A stretch of DNA of 21,761 nt. Origin: a virus. Under the pieces are notes generated by a model that was not told the DNA's origin, ran no database searches, and saw only the letters and a list, made by a program, of their open reading frames with translations. The DNA is taken from IMG/VR virus record IMGVR_UViG_3300033141_005917, positions 1 through 21,761 of that record, one strand, 5' to 3'. Both the position numbers and the translations under genes were made by a program. This document shows positions 13,138 through 21,285 of the stretch, one piece after another (within the stretch, counting starts at the first letter, position 1; each line of letters starts with the position of its first letter).

Positions 13138-14693
13138 TGTTAGATAATAATTCGTTAGCTGCTAGTGTTGGTAGTTCTGTAAAAAATGTACAATTTCAGG
13201 CTGGTGCTGTTGTTATTCCAAGAAAGAATCTTATCATAGGAACTTATGATGCGGCAAAAACTTTAATAGTTGATGAAGTTCCAAAGCAAATTTTTAGTGC
13301 AGCGGAAGCTGGTTCTTTATATGGCTTTGGATCTATGATTCATAGATTGGCTGTAAGAAATTTTGAAGGGTCAGCTGGTATTCCAACATATGCTTCACCT
13401 CAAGCTGAAGCTGTTGCTGCTGCTGCATCTGCCGGAACAATAACTTTTGCATCTACCGGAACAAAAGCCGGAACTGTAAGAATGTATATTTCCGGAATTC
13501 CCGTTCCTTTTACTGTAGCTGAAGCCGATACCGCCGCAGAGATAGCTACAAAAGCAGCGGCCGCGATTACTGCTGATAAGAATCTTCCTGTTACGGCTGT
13601 TGTTAACGCAACACCTGAGCAGATTGATATAGCCTCGAAATCAAAAGGCCCATGGGGTGATGATATTTCTTTGAAATTTAGCATCTTGTCAGGTGAGGAA
13701 ATGCCTACAGGTGTTTCTGCTATTGCTGTTGATATGGCAGGCGGTACCGGAATTCCTGATATTCAGGATGCTGTTGATGGTCTTGGAACTGGTGATGATG
13801 CAAATGAATTATTTTTTACAGATGTTGTTCACGGATATGGACAGGATGCAACAACCTTGAACGTACTTTCTACCTATAATGGTGAAGGTAATGATTTTGT
13901 TGGTTGTTATTCTAAGACAGTAGCACGACCGTTCAGAGTTCTTACGGGTGATGTTGTTGCTGATACCGCAGGACTTTCTGCTTTGATTATTCTTGGAGAT
14001 TCAAGAAAGCTTGATAGAACTAATGGGATAATTGCTGTTCCTGGTTCGGCTTCGCATCCGTCAGAAATAGCAGCTAAAGCTATTGGTTATATGTCTAAGA
14101 TAAATAATAATAGGGCTGAGGAAAGTTATATTGGTGTTGTTTTAGCCGGTATAGATCCTGGTGCTCAAGCTGATAGGTGGACCGGTGATTATGATAACAG
14201 GGATAATGCTGTTAAAGCTGGGATAAGCCCAACTAAAATAAATAACGGTGTTGTTGTTCTTCAGAATGTTGTTACTTTTTATCATCCTGACGATGTTCCT
14301 GTAGCTTCAAATGGTTATAGATCAATGAGAAATATTTCCATACTCCAGAATATACTTACGAATATAAAATCAAATTTCCAACAGGAAAAATGGAAAGGTA
14401 TTTCTATTGTTATTGATTTACAGAAAGTAACAAATATAAATGATCGTAAAAAGGCACGGGATGTTGATACTGTTTTGGATGATCTTGTTGTTTTGGCTAA
14501 ATCATTTATGTCCCAGGCTTGGATTTATGATGATCAGTTTACAATAGATAAGTTAAAGGAAGCTGGCGCTGTTGTTATCCGGGCAGGTAATACAGGTTTT
14601 AATAATACTGTTAGTGTTATTTTGTCTGGTGAGGGTGGAATCCTTGATACTGTTACTGAATTCGATACTTCTATAGATGTGTTACTAAATTAA
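13137..14693 (+). CDS. Contractile tail sheath protein, Mu gpL-like
   Basis: A 518-residue sheath subunit. Mu gpL (495) is of similar size. The N-terminal 90 residues carry a VVIPRKNLIIGTYD strand typical of gpL-type sheaths. Residues 95-185 form the inserted, Ala/Thr-rich beta domain (TFASTGTKAGTVRMYISGIP ... PWGDDISLKFSI). The C-terminal part includes VVTFYHPDDVPVASNGYRSMRNISILQNI and LKEAGAVVIRAGNT, which belong to the core that contacts tube and neighbours. A GGGAGGAG site precedes the ATG. It is the strongest evidence that this phage has a contractile tail. Contraction of the sheath drives the tube through the host envelope. Confidence 0.94.
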   Translation: MLDNNSLAASVGSSVKNVQFQAGAVVIPRKNLIIGTYDAAKTLIVDEVPKQIFSAAEAGSLYGFGSMIHRLAVRNFEGSAGIPTYASPQAEAVAAAASAGTITFASTGTKAGTVRMYISGIPVPFTVAEADTAAEIATKAAAAITADKNLPVTAVVNATPEQIDIASKSKGPWGDDISLKFSILSGEEMPTGVSAIAVDMAGGTGIPDIQDAVDGLGTGDDANELFFTDVVHGYGQDATTLNVLSTYNGEGNDFVGCYSKTVARPFRVLTGDVVADTAGLSALIILGDSRKLDRTNGIIAVPGSASHPSEIAAKAIGYMSKINNNRAEESYIGVVLAGIDPGAQADRWTGDYDNRDNAVKAGISPTKINNGVVVLQNVVTFYHPDDVPVASNGYRSMRNISILQNILTNIKSNFQQEKWKGISIVIDLQKVTNINDRKKARDVDTVLDDLVVLAKSFMSQAWIYDDQFTIDKLKEAGAVVIRAGNTGFNNTVSVILSGEGGILDTVTEFDTSIDVLLN

Positions 14694-14708
14694 CCCGGAG
14701 GACTTAAA

Positions 14709-15083
14709 ATGGGAAAGAATGTTTCAGGTAGTATAAAAAAATGTCTTTTAGACGGAATTTCTTTTAAGGTTATGGCAGATGCAAATATTTCAGAAGTTCA
14801 TAGTGAATATGAAAATGAGAATGTTGCGACATCTGGCGATAGTTTTATAAAGAAAACAAAGAGATCTCAGAATAGAGAAGGTCTTGTTTTGGCATGCAAT
14901 GCTGAAGAATCTGAAACTCTTAAAGAGCTTTCGGAAAGAACAGATCCTTTTCCAATGAGTTATACGACTGCTGATGGTAAAACATGGAGATCGTCAGGTG
15001 GTATTGAGTTTGAAAATCGTGAGACTGAAGAAAATAGAGCAACTGTCCAGTTGTTACCGGAGAGTAAATTCGATTTGTTTTAA
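14709..15083 (+). CDS. Tail tube protein, Mu gpM-like
   Basis: A 124-residue tube subunit immediately after the sheath. Mu gpM is of comparable length (118). Beta strands such as KKCLLDGISFKVMADANI near the start and PFPMSYTTADGKTWRSSGGIEFENRETEENRATVQL near the end fit the Tail_tube family. The tube is the conduit for DNA and is wrapped by the sheath. A GGAGG site lies seven bases before the ATG. Acidic residues are common in the middle, as usual for tube lumens. Confidence 0.85.
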   Translation: MGKNVSGSIKKCLLDGISFKVMADANISEVHSEYENENVATSGDSFIKKTKRSQNREGLVLACNAEESETLKELSERTDPFPMSYTTADGKTWRSSGGIEFENRETEENRATVQLLPESKFDLF

Positions 15084-15104
15084 AAAAAATATATAGGAGT
15101 GAAC

Positions 15105-15533
15105 ATGGAGAAACGTAAAGACAAGATTTCGGCAAAGGTTGCACAGGATCAGCTTGATCAGTTACTAAATAAGTATGATATTGATATTGATGATGCTCCA
15201 AATAAAGAACAAAAAAAAGTTCTTGAAACATCTTTCCACAGGATAAAAAAATCAATTAGAAGAGGATTTCTTGAAATCAAAGTTGATGATCAATCTGGAA
15301 AGCTTGTTGTGGTTCACCATTTGCAGGAAAAAAAAGGAACTACTGTTGAGTATAAAGGTATTAGTGGGAAAAATAAGATTGAAATGAAAGAACGTGAAGA
15401 GCAGGATCAATACGGAAAGATATATGCTATGATGGGCAGTCTTTCTGGTTTGGGCTATTCGGCTATTCGGGATTTTGAAGGTATTGATATGTCGATAGCT
15501 GAATCATTAGGATCGATTTTTTTGTTAGTTTAG
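15105..15533 (+). CDS. Tail assembly chaperone, short form
   Basis: A 142-residue protein from the ATG at 15105, chosen over a GTG at 15099 because AGGAG (15095-15099) then stands five bases before the start. The protein is helical and highly charged, with KDKISAKVAQDQLDQLL at the N-terminus and KNKIEMKEREEQDQYGKIYAMMGSLSGLGYSAIRDF near residues 85-125. Position between tube and tape measure is that of the chaperones (lambda G, Mu gp41) that coat the tape measure during tail assembly. A T TTT TTG heptamer lies in its last codons and would give a longer frameshift form. Sequence similarity to known chaperones is weak; position and the frameshift signal carry the call. Confidence 0.78.
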   Translation: MEKRKDKISAKVAQDQLDQLLNKYDIDIDDAPNKEQKKVLETSFHRIKKSIRRGFLEIKVDDQSGKLVVVHHLQEKKGTTVEYKGISGKNKIEMKEREEQDQYGKIYAMMGSLSGLGYSAIRDFEGIDMSIAESLGSIFLLV

Positions 15534-15670
15534 GTTCTGTAGACCAGATGATGGGGAATCTATTCGCAAGAAAAATACAGCCATCTGAATTGAAAAAAAT
15601 GAGTTGGGAAGAATTGAACTTTTGGAATGGTTGGCATAAAGAAATGGTAAAAGCAGAAGAAAAAGATTAA
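15518..15670 (+). CDS. -1 frameshift extension of the tail assembly chaperone
   Basis: In the -1 frame relative to the chaperone an open frame runs from the heptamer T TTT TTG (15518-15524) to TAA at 15668-15670. Slippage of the tandem TTT-TTG codons would continue as VSLGSVDQMMGNLFARKIQP and end KEMVKAEEKD, adding about 48 residues and giving a product of about 188. This is the lambda G/GT and Mu gp41/gp42 arrangement, in which a minor frameshifted product bridges chaperone and tape measure. The downstream frame lacks a convincing ribosome site before its first ATG (15548), which favours frameshifting over separate initiation. Efficiency cannot be judged from sequence. Confidence 0.75.
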   Translation, partial: FFVSLGSVDQMMGNLFARKIQPSELKKMSWEELNFWNGWHKEMVKAEEKD

Positions 15671-15707
15671 AAAAATGCACAAAAAAAATAGATAATGGAT
15701 AGTAATA

Positions 15708-17774
15708 ATGCCGGATTTTGCAGTATCAACATCATTTTCAGCTAGGGATAAAGTAACGGCTGCTTTCAAGTCAATGTGGAAGAGTGCTGGAAAATTCGGA
15801 GATACTTCAAGTAGCGCTTTTAGAAAAGCATCAAAAGCTGGGTCAAGGTTCGGTGATATAGTAAAGGGAATCTTTGCAGCCGATTTATTAAAACGTGGGA
15901 TAACAACTCTTACCAACGGTGTCCGTGTAGTAACTCAAGAATTTATAGCTTTTGATTCAGCGGTAACAAATGCTTCAGCTAAATTCAAAGGACTTAATTT
16001 GGCAACAGAAGAGGGTCAGGCCAAATTAGAAGCCCTGAAAAAAACAGCAAGGGATGTTGGGTCAGTAACTCAATTTTCGGCAAGCCAGGCAGCTGAAGGA
16101 TTGGATTTTTTAGCTATGGCCGGATTTAATGCTGATCAGGCTATGAGTGCTTTACCCGGTGTTGTTGATTTGGCCACGGTTGCAAATATTGATCTTGCAA
16201 GATCTACAGATATTGCATCAGATAGTTTGGGTGCTTTTGGTTTAATGACTGAAAATACAGTTCAATTAGAAAAGAATTTCCAACGGCAAAATGATGTAAT
16301 GGCAAAAACTATGTCCAGTACAAATACTAGTATTGAGGATATGTTTGAGGCGGTTAAAAAAGGTGCTCCAACATTTACAAGTGCCGGCCAATCTATGGAA
16401 TCCTTCAATGCTTTATTAGGTGTAATGGCTAATTCTGGTGTAAAAGGATCCGAAGCTGGAACTCAATTAAGAAATGTGATGTTAAGACTTGCAAAACCGA
16501 CAGGTGAAGCACAGGATACATTGAAGAAGCTCGGAGTACAAACAAGTGATTCCCAGGGAAATTTTCGTGATGTTGTAGATATATTAAAGGATTTTGAAAA
16601 AGGTTTGAAGGGAATGGGAACACAGCAAAAAGCAGCTGCTTTATCTACTATTTTTGGAACACGTGCTGTAACCGGTATAAATTTATTGCTTCAAGAGGGA
16701 ACAAAGTCTATCTCAAAATTTAGAGACGGCTTAATTAATGCTGAAGGTGCAGCCGGTATGATGGCTAATACTATTAGACAGTCATTACAAAATAGATTGG
16801 CATCTTTGAAATCCGCAGCGCTTGAGGTCGGTTTTAAATTTGCTGAAGCTTTTCAGGAAACGGCCGGAACCGCAATAGATAGTCTTACTGAAAAAATAAG
16901 ACAGTTTGATCCGACTCCTATAATTAATGCTATAATATCTGTGGCAAAATTTACCAGTAAATTATTTAAAGCATTAAAGCCTCTTGCCCCACTACTTCCG
17001 ATAATTGTAGCTGGGATGATTGCGTATAATATTGCTTTAAAGGCTCAAGTTGCTATTCAGGCTATATCACATTTTTTTAAATTTGTAAAAGTATTAATGA
17101 TGGCTGCAAAAGCACAGGGTGTATTAAATCTTATGATGTCCGCTAATCCAATCGGTGCTATTATTACAGGTATCGTTATTTTAATTGCTTTAATAATTCT
17201 TATTGTAAAAAACTTTAAAAAAATAAAAGCTGCTGTTATTGGTTTTTTTGATTCAAAAATCGGGAAAATTGTAAAGATATATTTCGCATTAATGTTCTTT
17301 CAGATATTTTTGGCTATTGTTATTATAAAAACATTAGTAAAAGTGTTTAAAGCTGCATTTATTGCTATTCCGAACTTTTTTAAGAATACTAAATTAGGAC
17401 AATTTATAGTGAAGGTGTTTAAGCCTATTCTACAGATCCCTAAATTAATAAAGCTTGCCTGGGGTGGTTTGGTTGAATATTTTAAAAATTTATGGTTAGG
17501 AATAAAAATAATAGTTGAAAAAATAAGTATTGCTTTTAAAAAAGTAGCCAATCTATTTAGAAAAAAAGATAATAAAATAGATATATCTGGTGATGCGAGT
17601 TCTGAACCCGGAAAAAGACAAGCACCTAATAGGGCAGAAGTTGCAGCCAGAAAACAACAGATTCAATTTAATGGACAGTTAAATATTGCCGGTGCTCCTG
17701 CCGGTAGTAATATGACTTCAGAAACACGTGGTGCAAAACCAATTAAAACAGAATTGCTTGGTCAAAATCCGTGA
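15708..17774 (+). CDS. Tail tape measure protein, TP901-type core
   Basis: A 688-residue protein that would set tail length and be expelled ahead of DNA. Residues about 85-330 carry the TP901-type core, with SVTQFSASQAAEGLDFLAMA, GVVDLATVANIDLARSTDI and GVKGSEAGTQLRNVMLRL motifs. Three hydrophobic segments follow, at about 428-447, 482-500 and 524-545, suited to forming a channel in the inner membrane. The C-terminus is polar and Lys/Arg-rich. At about 0.15 nm per residue the length predicts a tail of roughly 100 nm, an estimate from the usual rule. There is only a weak GGAT site before the ATG, so translation may depend on the upstream chaperone genes. The end overlaps the next GTG start in GTGA. 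Confidence 0.92.
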   Translation: MPDFAVSTSFSARDKVTAAFKSMWKSAGKFGDTSSSAFRKASKAGSRFGDIVKGIFAADLLKRGITTLTNGVRVVTQEFIAFDSAVTNASAKFKGLNLATEEGQAKLEALKKTARDVGSVTQFSASQAAEGLDFLAMAGFNADQAMSALPGVVDLATVANIDLARSTDIASDSLGAFGLMTENTVQLEKNFQRQNDVMAKTMSSTNTSIEDMFEAVKKGAPTFTSAGQSMESFNALLGVMANSGVKGSEAGTQLRNVMLRLAKPTGEAQDTLKKLGVQTSDSQGNFRDVVDILKDFEKGLKGMGTQQKAAALSTIFGTRAVTGINLLLQEGTKSISKFRDGLINAEGAAGMMANTIRQSLQNRLASLKSAALEVGFKFAEAFQETAGTAIDSLTEKIRQFDPTPIINAIISVAKFTSKLFKALKPLAPLLPIIVAGMIAYNIALKAQVAIQAISHFFKFVKVLMMAAKAQGVLNLMMSANPIGAIITGIVILIALIILIVKNFKKIKAAVIGFFDSKIGKIVKIYFALMFFQIFLAIVIIKTLVKVFKAAFIAIPNFFKNTKLGQFIVKVFKPILQIPKLIKLAWGGLVEYFKNLWLGIKIIVEKISIAFKKVANLFRKKDNKIDISGDASSEPGKRQAPNRAEVAARKQQIQFNGQLNIAGAPAGSNMTSETRGAKPIKTELLGQNP

Positions 17775-19072
17775 GTTGGAAAGACAGGGTTAGACCTGAA
17801 ATAAAGTTAACCTCTCCGAGTGGTAAAATATTCAAAGCTTTTTGGATTGCTAATTCAAGAACTAAAGAAAAAAAACTAGGTATATTTGAATACCCAAAAG
17901 TTGACGGAACTATTGTTCAGGATCTTGGAACCAACGGCACAAGATACCCTCTCAATTTTGTCTTTGTCGGTTCTGATCACGATCTGGTGGCAGAAAGATT
18001 TTATAAAACTTGTAATGAAAAAGGGTCATGGTCAATTATTCATCCAGTAAAAGGGCAGTTGGTCCTTCAATTAGCAGATGTTGAAGAGGCTATAAATCCT
18101 GTTGAGTCTGGTAATATTACTGAATTTTCTACAAACTGGATCGAGGCGATTGAACCTGGTATAGTTGAAAGCGTTCAGCAGCTTATAGGAAGTATAAAAA
18201 GTTTTGTTGATGTATTGAACGATATTTCCGGAAATCAATTAGAACAAAATATTGATGAAACAACAAGCTCAAATAACGCTTCATTAAAAAACGCGGTCAA
18301 CACCGTTGTAACGGCTTATGATAATACTATTCTTCCTGCCTTTAGTGGTATTGGCGATATAGCTGCAAAGATCAATAGAATAAAACAGAATATATCAGGT
18401 GTTTTAGAAAGTACGCCTCTTGATATATCCATTATAGGTGCTTTGCTACAAAATTTAATATTAATTCCAGCACCTATTTTTGAAGTTTCATATAGTCAAA
18501 GAAATAATTCTTATACTGATTTTAAAAACCTTATCATTAGCGCTCTTCCTACCGGTAATGATTCAGAGGCAAAAAATGTAACATCAATATTTGAGGTATC
18601 TCTTGTTGCTGTGTTGGCCGCATTTGGTTTGATTGCAACAACATCTATAGATAATAATATCGGTATTCAGGCAAGCGGTTTATTTGTCAGGACAAAGGAC
18701 CAGGCTTTTGATGCGGCCGGATTGTTATCAGATAATTTTATTTCCGTTGTCGATGCTCTTGATTCCTCTCAAGCTTTATATGAGGATAAGCCGGTAGAAA
18801 AACAATATTTTTCTCAGTCGGAAAGTTTTTCAGATTCTTATTCATTGATAATGTCAGCAATAGCCTATTTGATTAAATCTGGATTTGATTTGTCAGTAGA
18901 AAAAAGATTTATATTGCAGCAACCTAGAGCACCTATTGAAATAACGATTACCGAATATGGTAGTTTGGGTGAAGATGATTACAATTATGATTTATTTATA
19001 GATTCTAATTCATTAAAAGGTAAAGATATTCTTTTATTAGAGGCTGGTAGAGAGGTAGTAATTTATGTCTAA
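17771..19072 (+). CDS. Baseplate-region protein with DNA-circularisation N-terminal domain (Mu gp43-like)
   Basis: A 433-residue protein starting at GTG, which overlaps the tape-measure stop in GTGA. Residues 1-115 match the DNA_circ_N type domain: MSWKDRVRPEIKLTSPSGKIF, a central FEYPKVDGTIVQDLGTNGTRYPLNFVF, and KGSWSIIHPVKGQLVLQL. The domain is common in phage Mu gp43-like proteins placed between tape measure and hub. The historical DNA-circularisation name probably does not reflect its role; a tail-tip or baseplate adaptor role is more plausible. The remaining 300 residues are Ser/Asn/Ile-rich and mostly helical, with no recognised motif. It overlaps the next gene by eight bases. Confidence 0.85.
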   Translation: MSWKDRVRPEIKLTSPSGKIFKAFWIANSRTKEKKLGIFEYPKVDGTIVQDLGTNGTRYPLNFVFVGSDHDLVAERFYKTCNEKGSWSIIHPVKGQLVLQLADVEEAINPVESGNITEFSTNWIEAIEPGIVESVQQLIGSIKSFVDVLNDISGNQLEQNIDETTSSNNASLKNAVNTVVTAYDNTILPAFSGIGDIAAKINRIKQNISGVLESTPLDISIIGALLQNLILIPAPIFEVSYSQRNNSYTDFKNLIISALPTGNDSEAKNVTSIFEVSLVAVLAAFGLIATTSIDNNIGIQASGLFVRTKDQAFDAAGLLSDNFISVVDALDSSQALYEDKPVEKQYFSQSESFSDSYSLIMSAIAYLIKSGFDLSVEKRFILQQPRAPIEITITEYGSLGEDDYNYDLFIDSNSLKGKDILLLEAGREVVIYV

Positions 19073-20336
19073 ACCGGTTCCAGGAAAAAAATATACAGTT
19101 GTTACCGGTGATTATCTTGGAAAAATTGCCCAAAAAGCCTATGGTGAATTTATTAAATGGCGTATAATTTGGCAGGCAAATCAAACAACTTTAAAATCAG
19201 ATGATCCGGATTTAATATTTCCGGGTGAAATTATAATTATTCCCGGTGTTGCTGAAAATGAACCACAGGAAAGAAAAGAGAAATCAGCAAAATTAAAAAT
19301 AGGCAATAAAACAAAAGAACAGTTTACGCTTCTTCTGGATGGAATAGAAGTTCCTGTTCAATCATCAAAGATTATCAGAACAATGGATACGGCTGCTGAT
19401 GGATGGACAGCAAAGGTTGCAAGGGATCTAGAAAGCGATAAGAGATTAGAACAGTTGATCAGGCCTTATTCGTATACAAAAGCCTCTGTATATCTTGGTT
19501 CTAATCTTATGATAGACGGGGCGCTATATGTTACAAGTCCTATTCTTGAAACAAGCGGAATTTCTGCTGATTTAGAGGGATTTTCTTCTACAGCTGATAT
19601 TATTGATTCGACATTAAAGCCGCCATATGAAAAAAATAAAGTTACTTTAGAACAGTATGCAAAAAGCGCTCTTGCTCCATTTGGAATTGATGCTATATTT
19701 GAAACTTCTTCCGGTGGGAAATTTGACAGAATAACAGCAAATCAAACTGATACTGTCTTTTCTGTTCTGGCCAGGTATGCCTCACAAAGAGGTTTGTTAA
19801 TTTCTTCAACACCATCTGGTGATTTATTATTTTTAAAAGCCAATACTAAATCAAAGCCGGTTGCTACAATTGAAGAGGGAAAAACATTAGCAGCTGGTTA
19901 TTCCGCTACATATGACGGCAGGCTCAGATTTAATGTATATAAAGCTGTTGGCCAGAGTCCGGGAAGTAATAAAAATACGATAGTTGCAAAAGATGATCAG
20001 GTGTCAAGGTCAAGATTTTTAACTTTTACGGCCAATGATTCAACAAGCGGAAATATTAAAAATGCCGCTGAATGGAAAAGAAGCAAACAAATTGCTGAAT
20101 CAATGGCAATGTCATTCCCTGTAAGAGATTGGTATACTCCTGATGGTGAAATGTGGAAAGAAAATACATTAATAACTTTAAAATCTAAGGCGTTATTTAT
20201 TCCTGATGGGTTTGATTTTTTGGTAAAATCTGTAGAATATTCATATGGATTAGATGGAAGATCATCAGTTTTGAATTTAGTACCGCCTCAAGTCTATACT
20301 GGCGAACCTGTGCCGGAACCATGGAAGGATATATGA
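19065..20336 (+). CDS. Baseplate hub protein (Mu gp44/P2 gpD-like) with N-terminal LysM
   Basis: A 423-residue hub. Residues about 8-60 form a LysM-like module (KKYTVVTGDYLGKIAQKAYG ... WRIIWQANQ ... LIFPGEIIIIPG). After a Lys/Glu-rich linker, the rest reads as the gpD/gp44 hub: ILLDGI-type strand FTLLLDGIEVPVQSSKIIRTMDTAADGWTAKVAR, RPYSYTKASVYLGSNLMIDG, a middle KVTLEQYAKSALAPFGIDAIFE, and RGLLISSTPSGDLLFLKA near 243-260. The hub trimer connects tube and spike. In P2 a LysM protein (gpX) is a separate gene upstream of gpD; here both are one polypeptide. Gene order before spike and gp46 matches Mu. Confidence 0.87.
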   Translation: MSKPVPGKKYTVVTGDYLGKIAQKAYGEFIKWRIIWQANQTTLKSDDPDLIFPGEIIIIPGVAENEPQERKEKSAKLKIGNKTKEQFTLLLDGIEVPVQSSKIIRTMDTAADGWTAKVARDLESDKRLEQLIRPYSYTKASVYLGSNLMIDGALYVTSPILETSGISADLEGFSSTADIIDSTLKPPYEKNKVTLEQYAKSALAPFGIDAIFETSSGGKFDRITANQTDTVFSVLARYASQRGLLISSTPSGDLLFLKANTKSKPVATIEEGKTLAAGYSATYDGRLRFNVYKAVGQSPGSNKNTIVAKDDQVSRSRFLTFTANDSTSGNIKNAAEWKRSKQIAESMAMSFPVRDWYTPDGEMWKENTLITLKSKALFIPDGFDFLVKSVEYSYGLDGRSSVLNLVPPQVYTGEPVPEPWKDI

Positions 20337-20851
20337 TAGGTATAATAAAAAGTAGAGAAATAAAAAAGAATAAAGACGGTGAGCAGGAAAAGATATTACT
20401 ACAAGTTGAAATTTCAGATCCTGATGATATTCAGACAGTCGAATTAATGACTACTTCCGGGGATGATAGTAATCCCCCTGATGAAAGCAGAGTCTTTATT
20501 GTTGATGTTGGTGGGGCTTATAAGATAGCTATTGCGGTTGACGATCTTATTACACCGTCAATGAGTCCTGGTGAAAAAAATTTATATAGCTCAGAAAATG
20601 GTACTATTAAAGCGTTTATTAATTTGCTTAAAACTGGAATCCTTGAATTAAATGGTAATACTGATTACGCTGTTAGATATTCAAAATTAAATACAGCCTT
20701 TAATCAATTAAGGAATGATTTTAATTTATTTTTAACGCATGTTCACTCTGGTGGGTTTGGCGGTGGCGCAACTGGACCGGCAACGCCGCCATTCTCACCT
20801 TCTACTGCTAGTATTGCAGCGGCCAAAGTTGAAGAGGTAAAGCTCCCATGA
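20333..20851 (+). CDS. Baseplate spike/assembly protein V (Mu gp45-like)
   Basis: A 172-residue protein from ATG 20333, which overlaps the hub stop in ATGA and follows GGAAGG; an in-frame ATG at 20321 would add four residues. The N-terminal two thirds are beta-rich (GEQEKILLQVEISDPDDIQTVEL, RVFIVDVGGAYKIAIAVDD), as for an OB-fold. GTIKAFINLLKTGILELNGNTDYAVRYSKLNTAFNQL leads into a His-x-His pair (His136, His138 in THVHSGG) and a Gly/Pro-rich end. HxH pairs coordinate iron at the tip of P2 and phi92 spikes, so this may be a metal-capped spike, although similar HxH pairs are common in gp45 relatives. It would pierce the outer membrane. Confidence 0.85.
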   Translation: MIGIIKSREIKKNKDGEQEKILLQVEISDPDDIQTVELMTTSGDDSNPPDESRVFIVDVGGAYKIAIAVDDLITPSMSPGEKNLYSSENGTIKAFINLLKTGILELNGNTDYAVRYSKLNTAFNQLRNDFNLFLTHVHSGGFGGGATGPATPPFSPSTASIAAAKVEEVKLP

Positions 20852-21285
20852 ATGATATTTTTAATGGTGATCCAAGATTAATCCTTACTGATGATGGTGC
20901 TACATTTGATTTTAAAGGTGGGCAGCCTGTTATGGATCAGGGGTTAGAAAACTTGGTCTTGATCTCTTTATTTACTAGAAAAGGCTGGGCTGGAAATGTT
21001 TTATTTCAGGATGTAAAACAAAAGATAGGTTCTGATTTTGAAGATACCGCAAATCAATCAATTACATTAAGCACGTTAAACGATGTAAGGCAAGCAGGGT
21101 TATTGGCTTTAGATAGTGAGGTTTTTGGTGATGTTGAAATTGAAGTTACAAATCCTAATTCATTGACTTTAAGAGTTGTTATATTAATAAGGCCACCAGT
21201 AGGAGATCCGTTTTCTTTACTGTTAGTAAAAAATGGAACTAACTGGATTTTTCAGAAAATTAATCCAGCATATCGGAGAATATAA
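20848..21285 (+). CDS. Baseplate protein, Mu gp46-like
   Basis: A 145-residue protein of the GP46 family. Supporting stretches are FNGDPRLILTDDGATFDFKGGQPVMDQGLENLVLISLF at the N-terminus and FTRKGWAGNVLFQD, followed by a C-terminal beta region (DVEIEVTNPNSLTLRVVILIRPP). It overlaps the spike stop by four bases. In Mu and P2 (gpW) it links the hub to the baseplate wedges. Its stop overlaps the next start in TAATG. Confidence 0.88.
   Translation: MNDIFNGDPRLILTDDGATFDFKGGQPVMDQGLENLVLISLFTRKGWAGNVLFQDVKQKIGSDFEDTANQSITLSTLNDVRQAGLLALDSEVFGDVEIEVTNPNSLTLRVVILIRPPVGDPFSLLLVKNGTNWIFQKINPAYRRI

Noticed and set aside
13400-13684. Leftward Ala/Val-rich 94-codon frame
   Set aside because: Antisense of the Ala/Thr-rich insertion domain of the tail sheath; no start signal.
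14920-15255. Leftward 111-codon frame across the tube/chaperone junction
   Set aside because: Antisense to two genes in good context; no ribosome site or recognisable motif.
15517-15523. Run of seven T as a sequencing-error frameshift rather than a programmed site
   Set aside because: Possible in principle, but the position, the canonical T TTT TTG phase and the short downstream frame match the known chaperone frameshift arrangement.
17300-17551. Leftward 83-codon frame inside the tape measure gene
   Set aside because: Shadow of the hydrophobic segments of the tape measure; no independent support.
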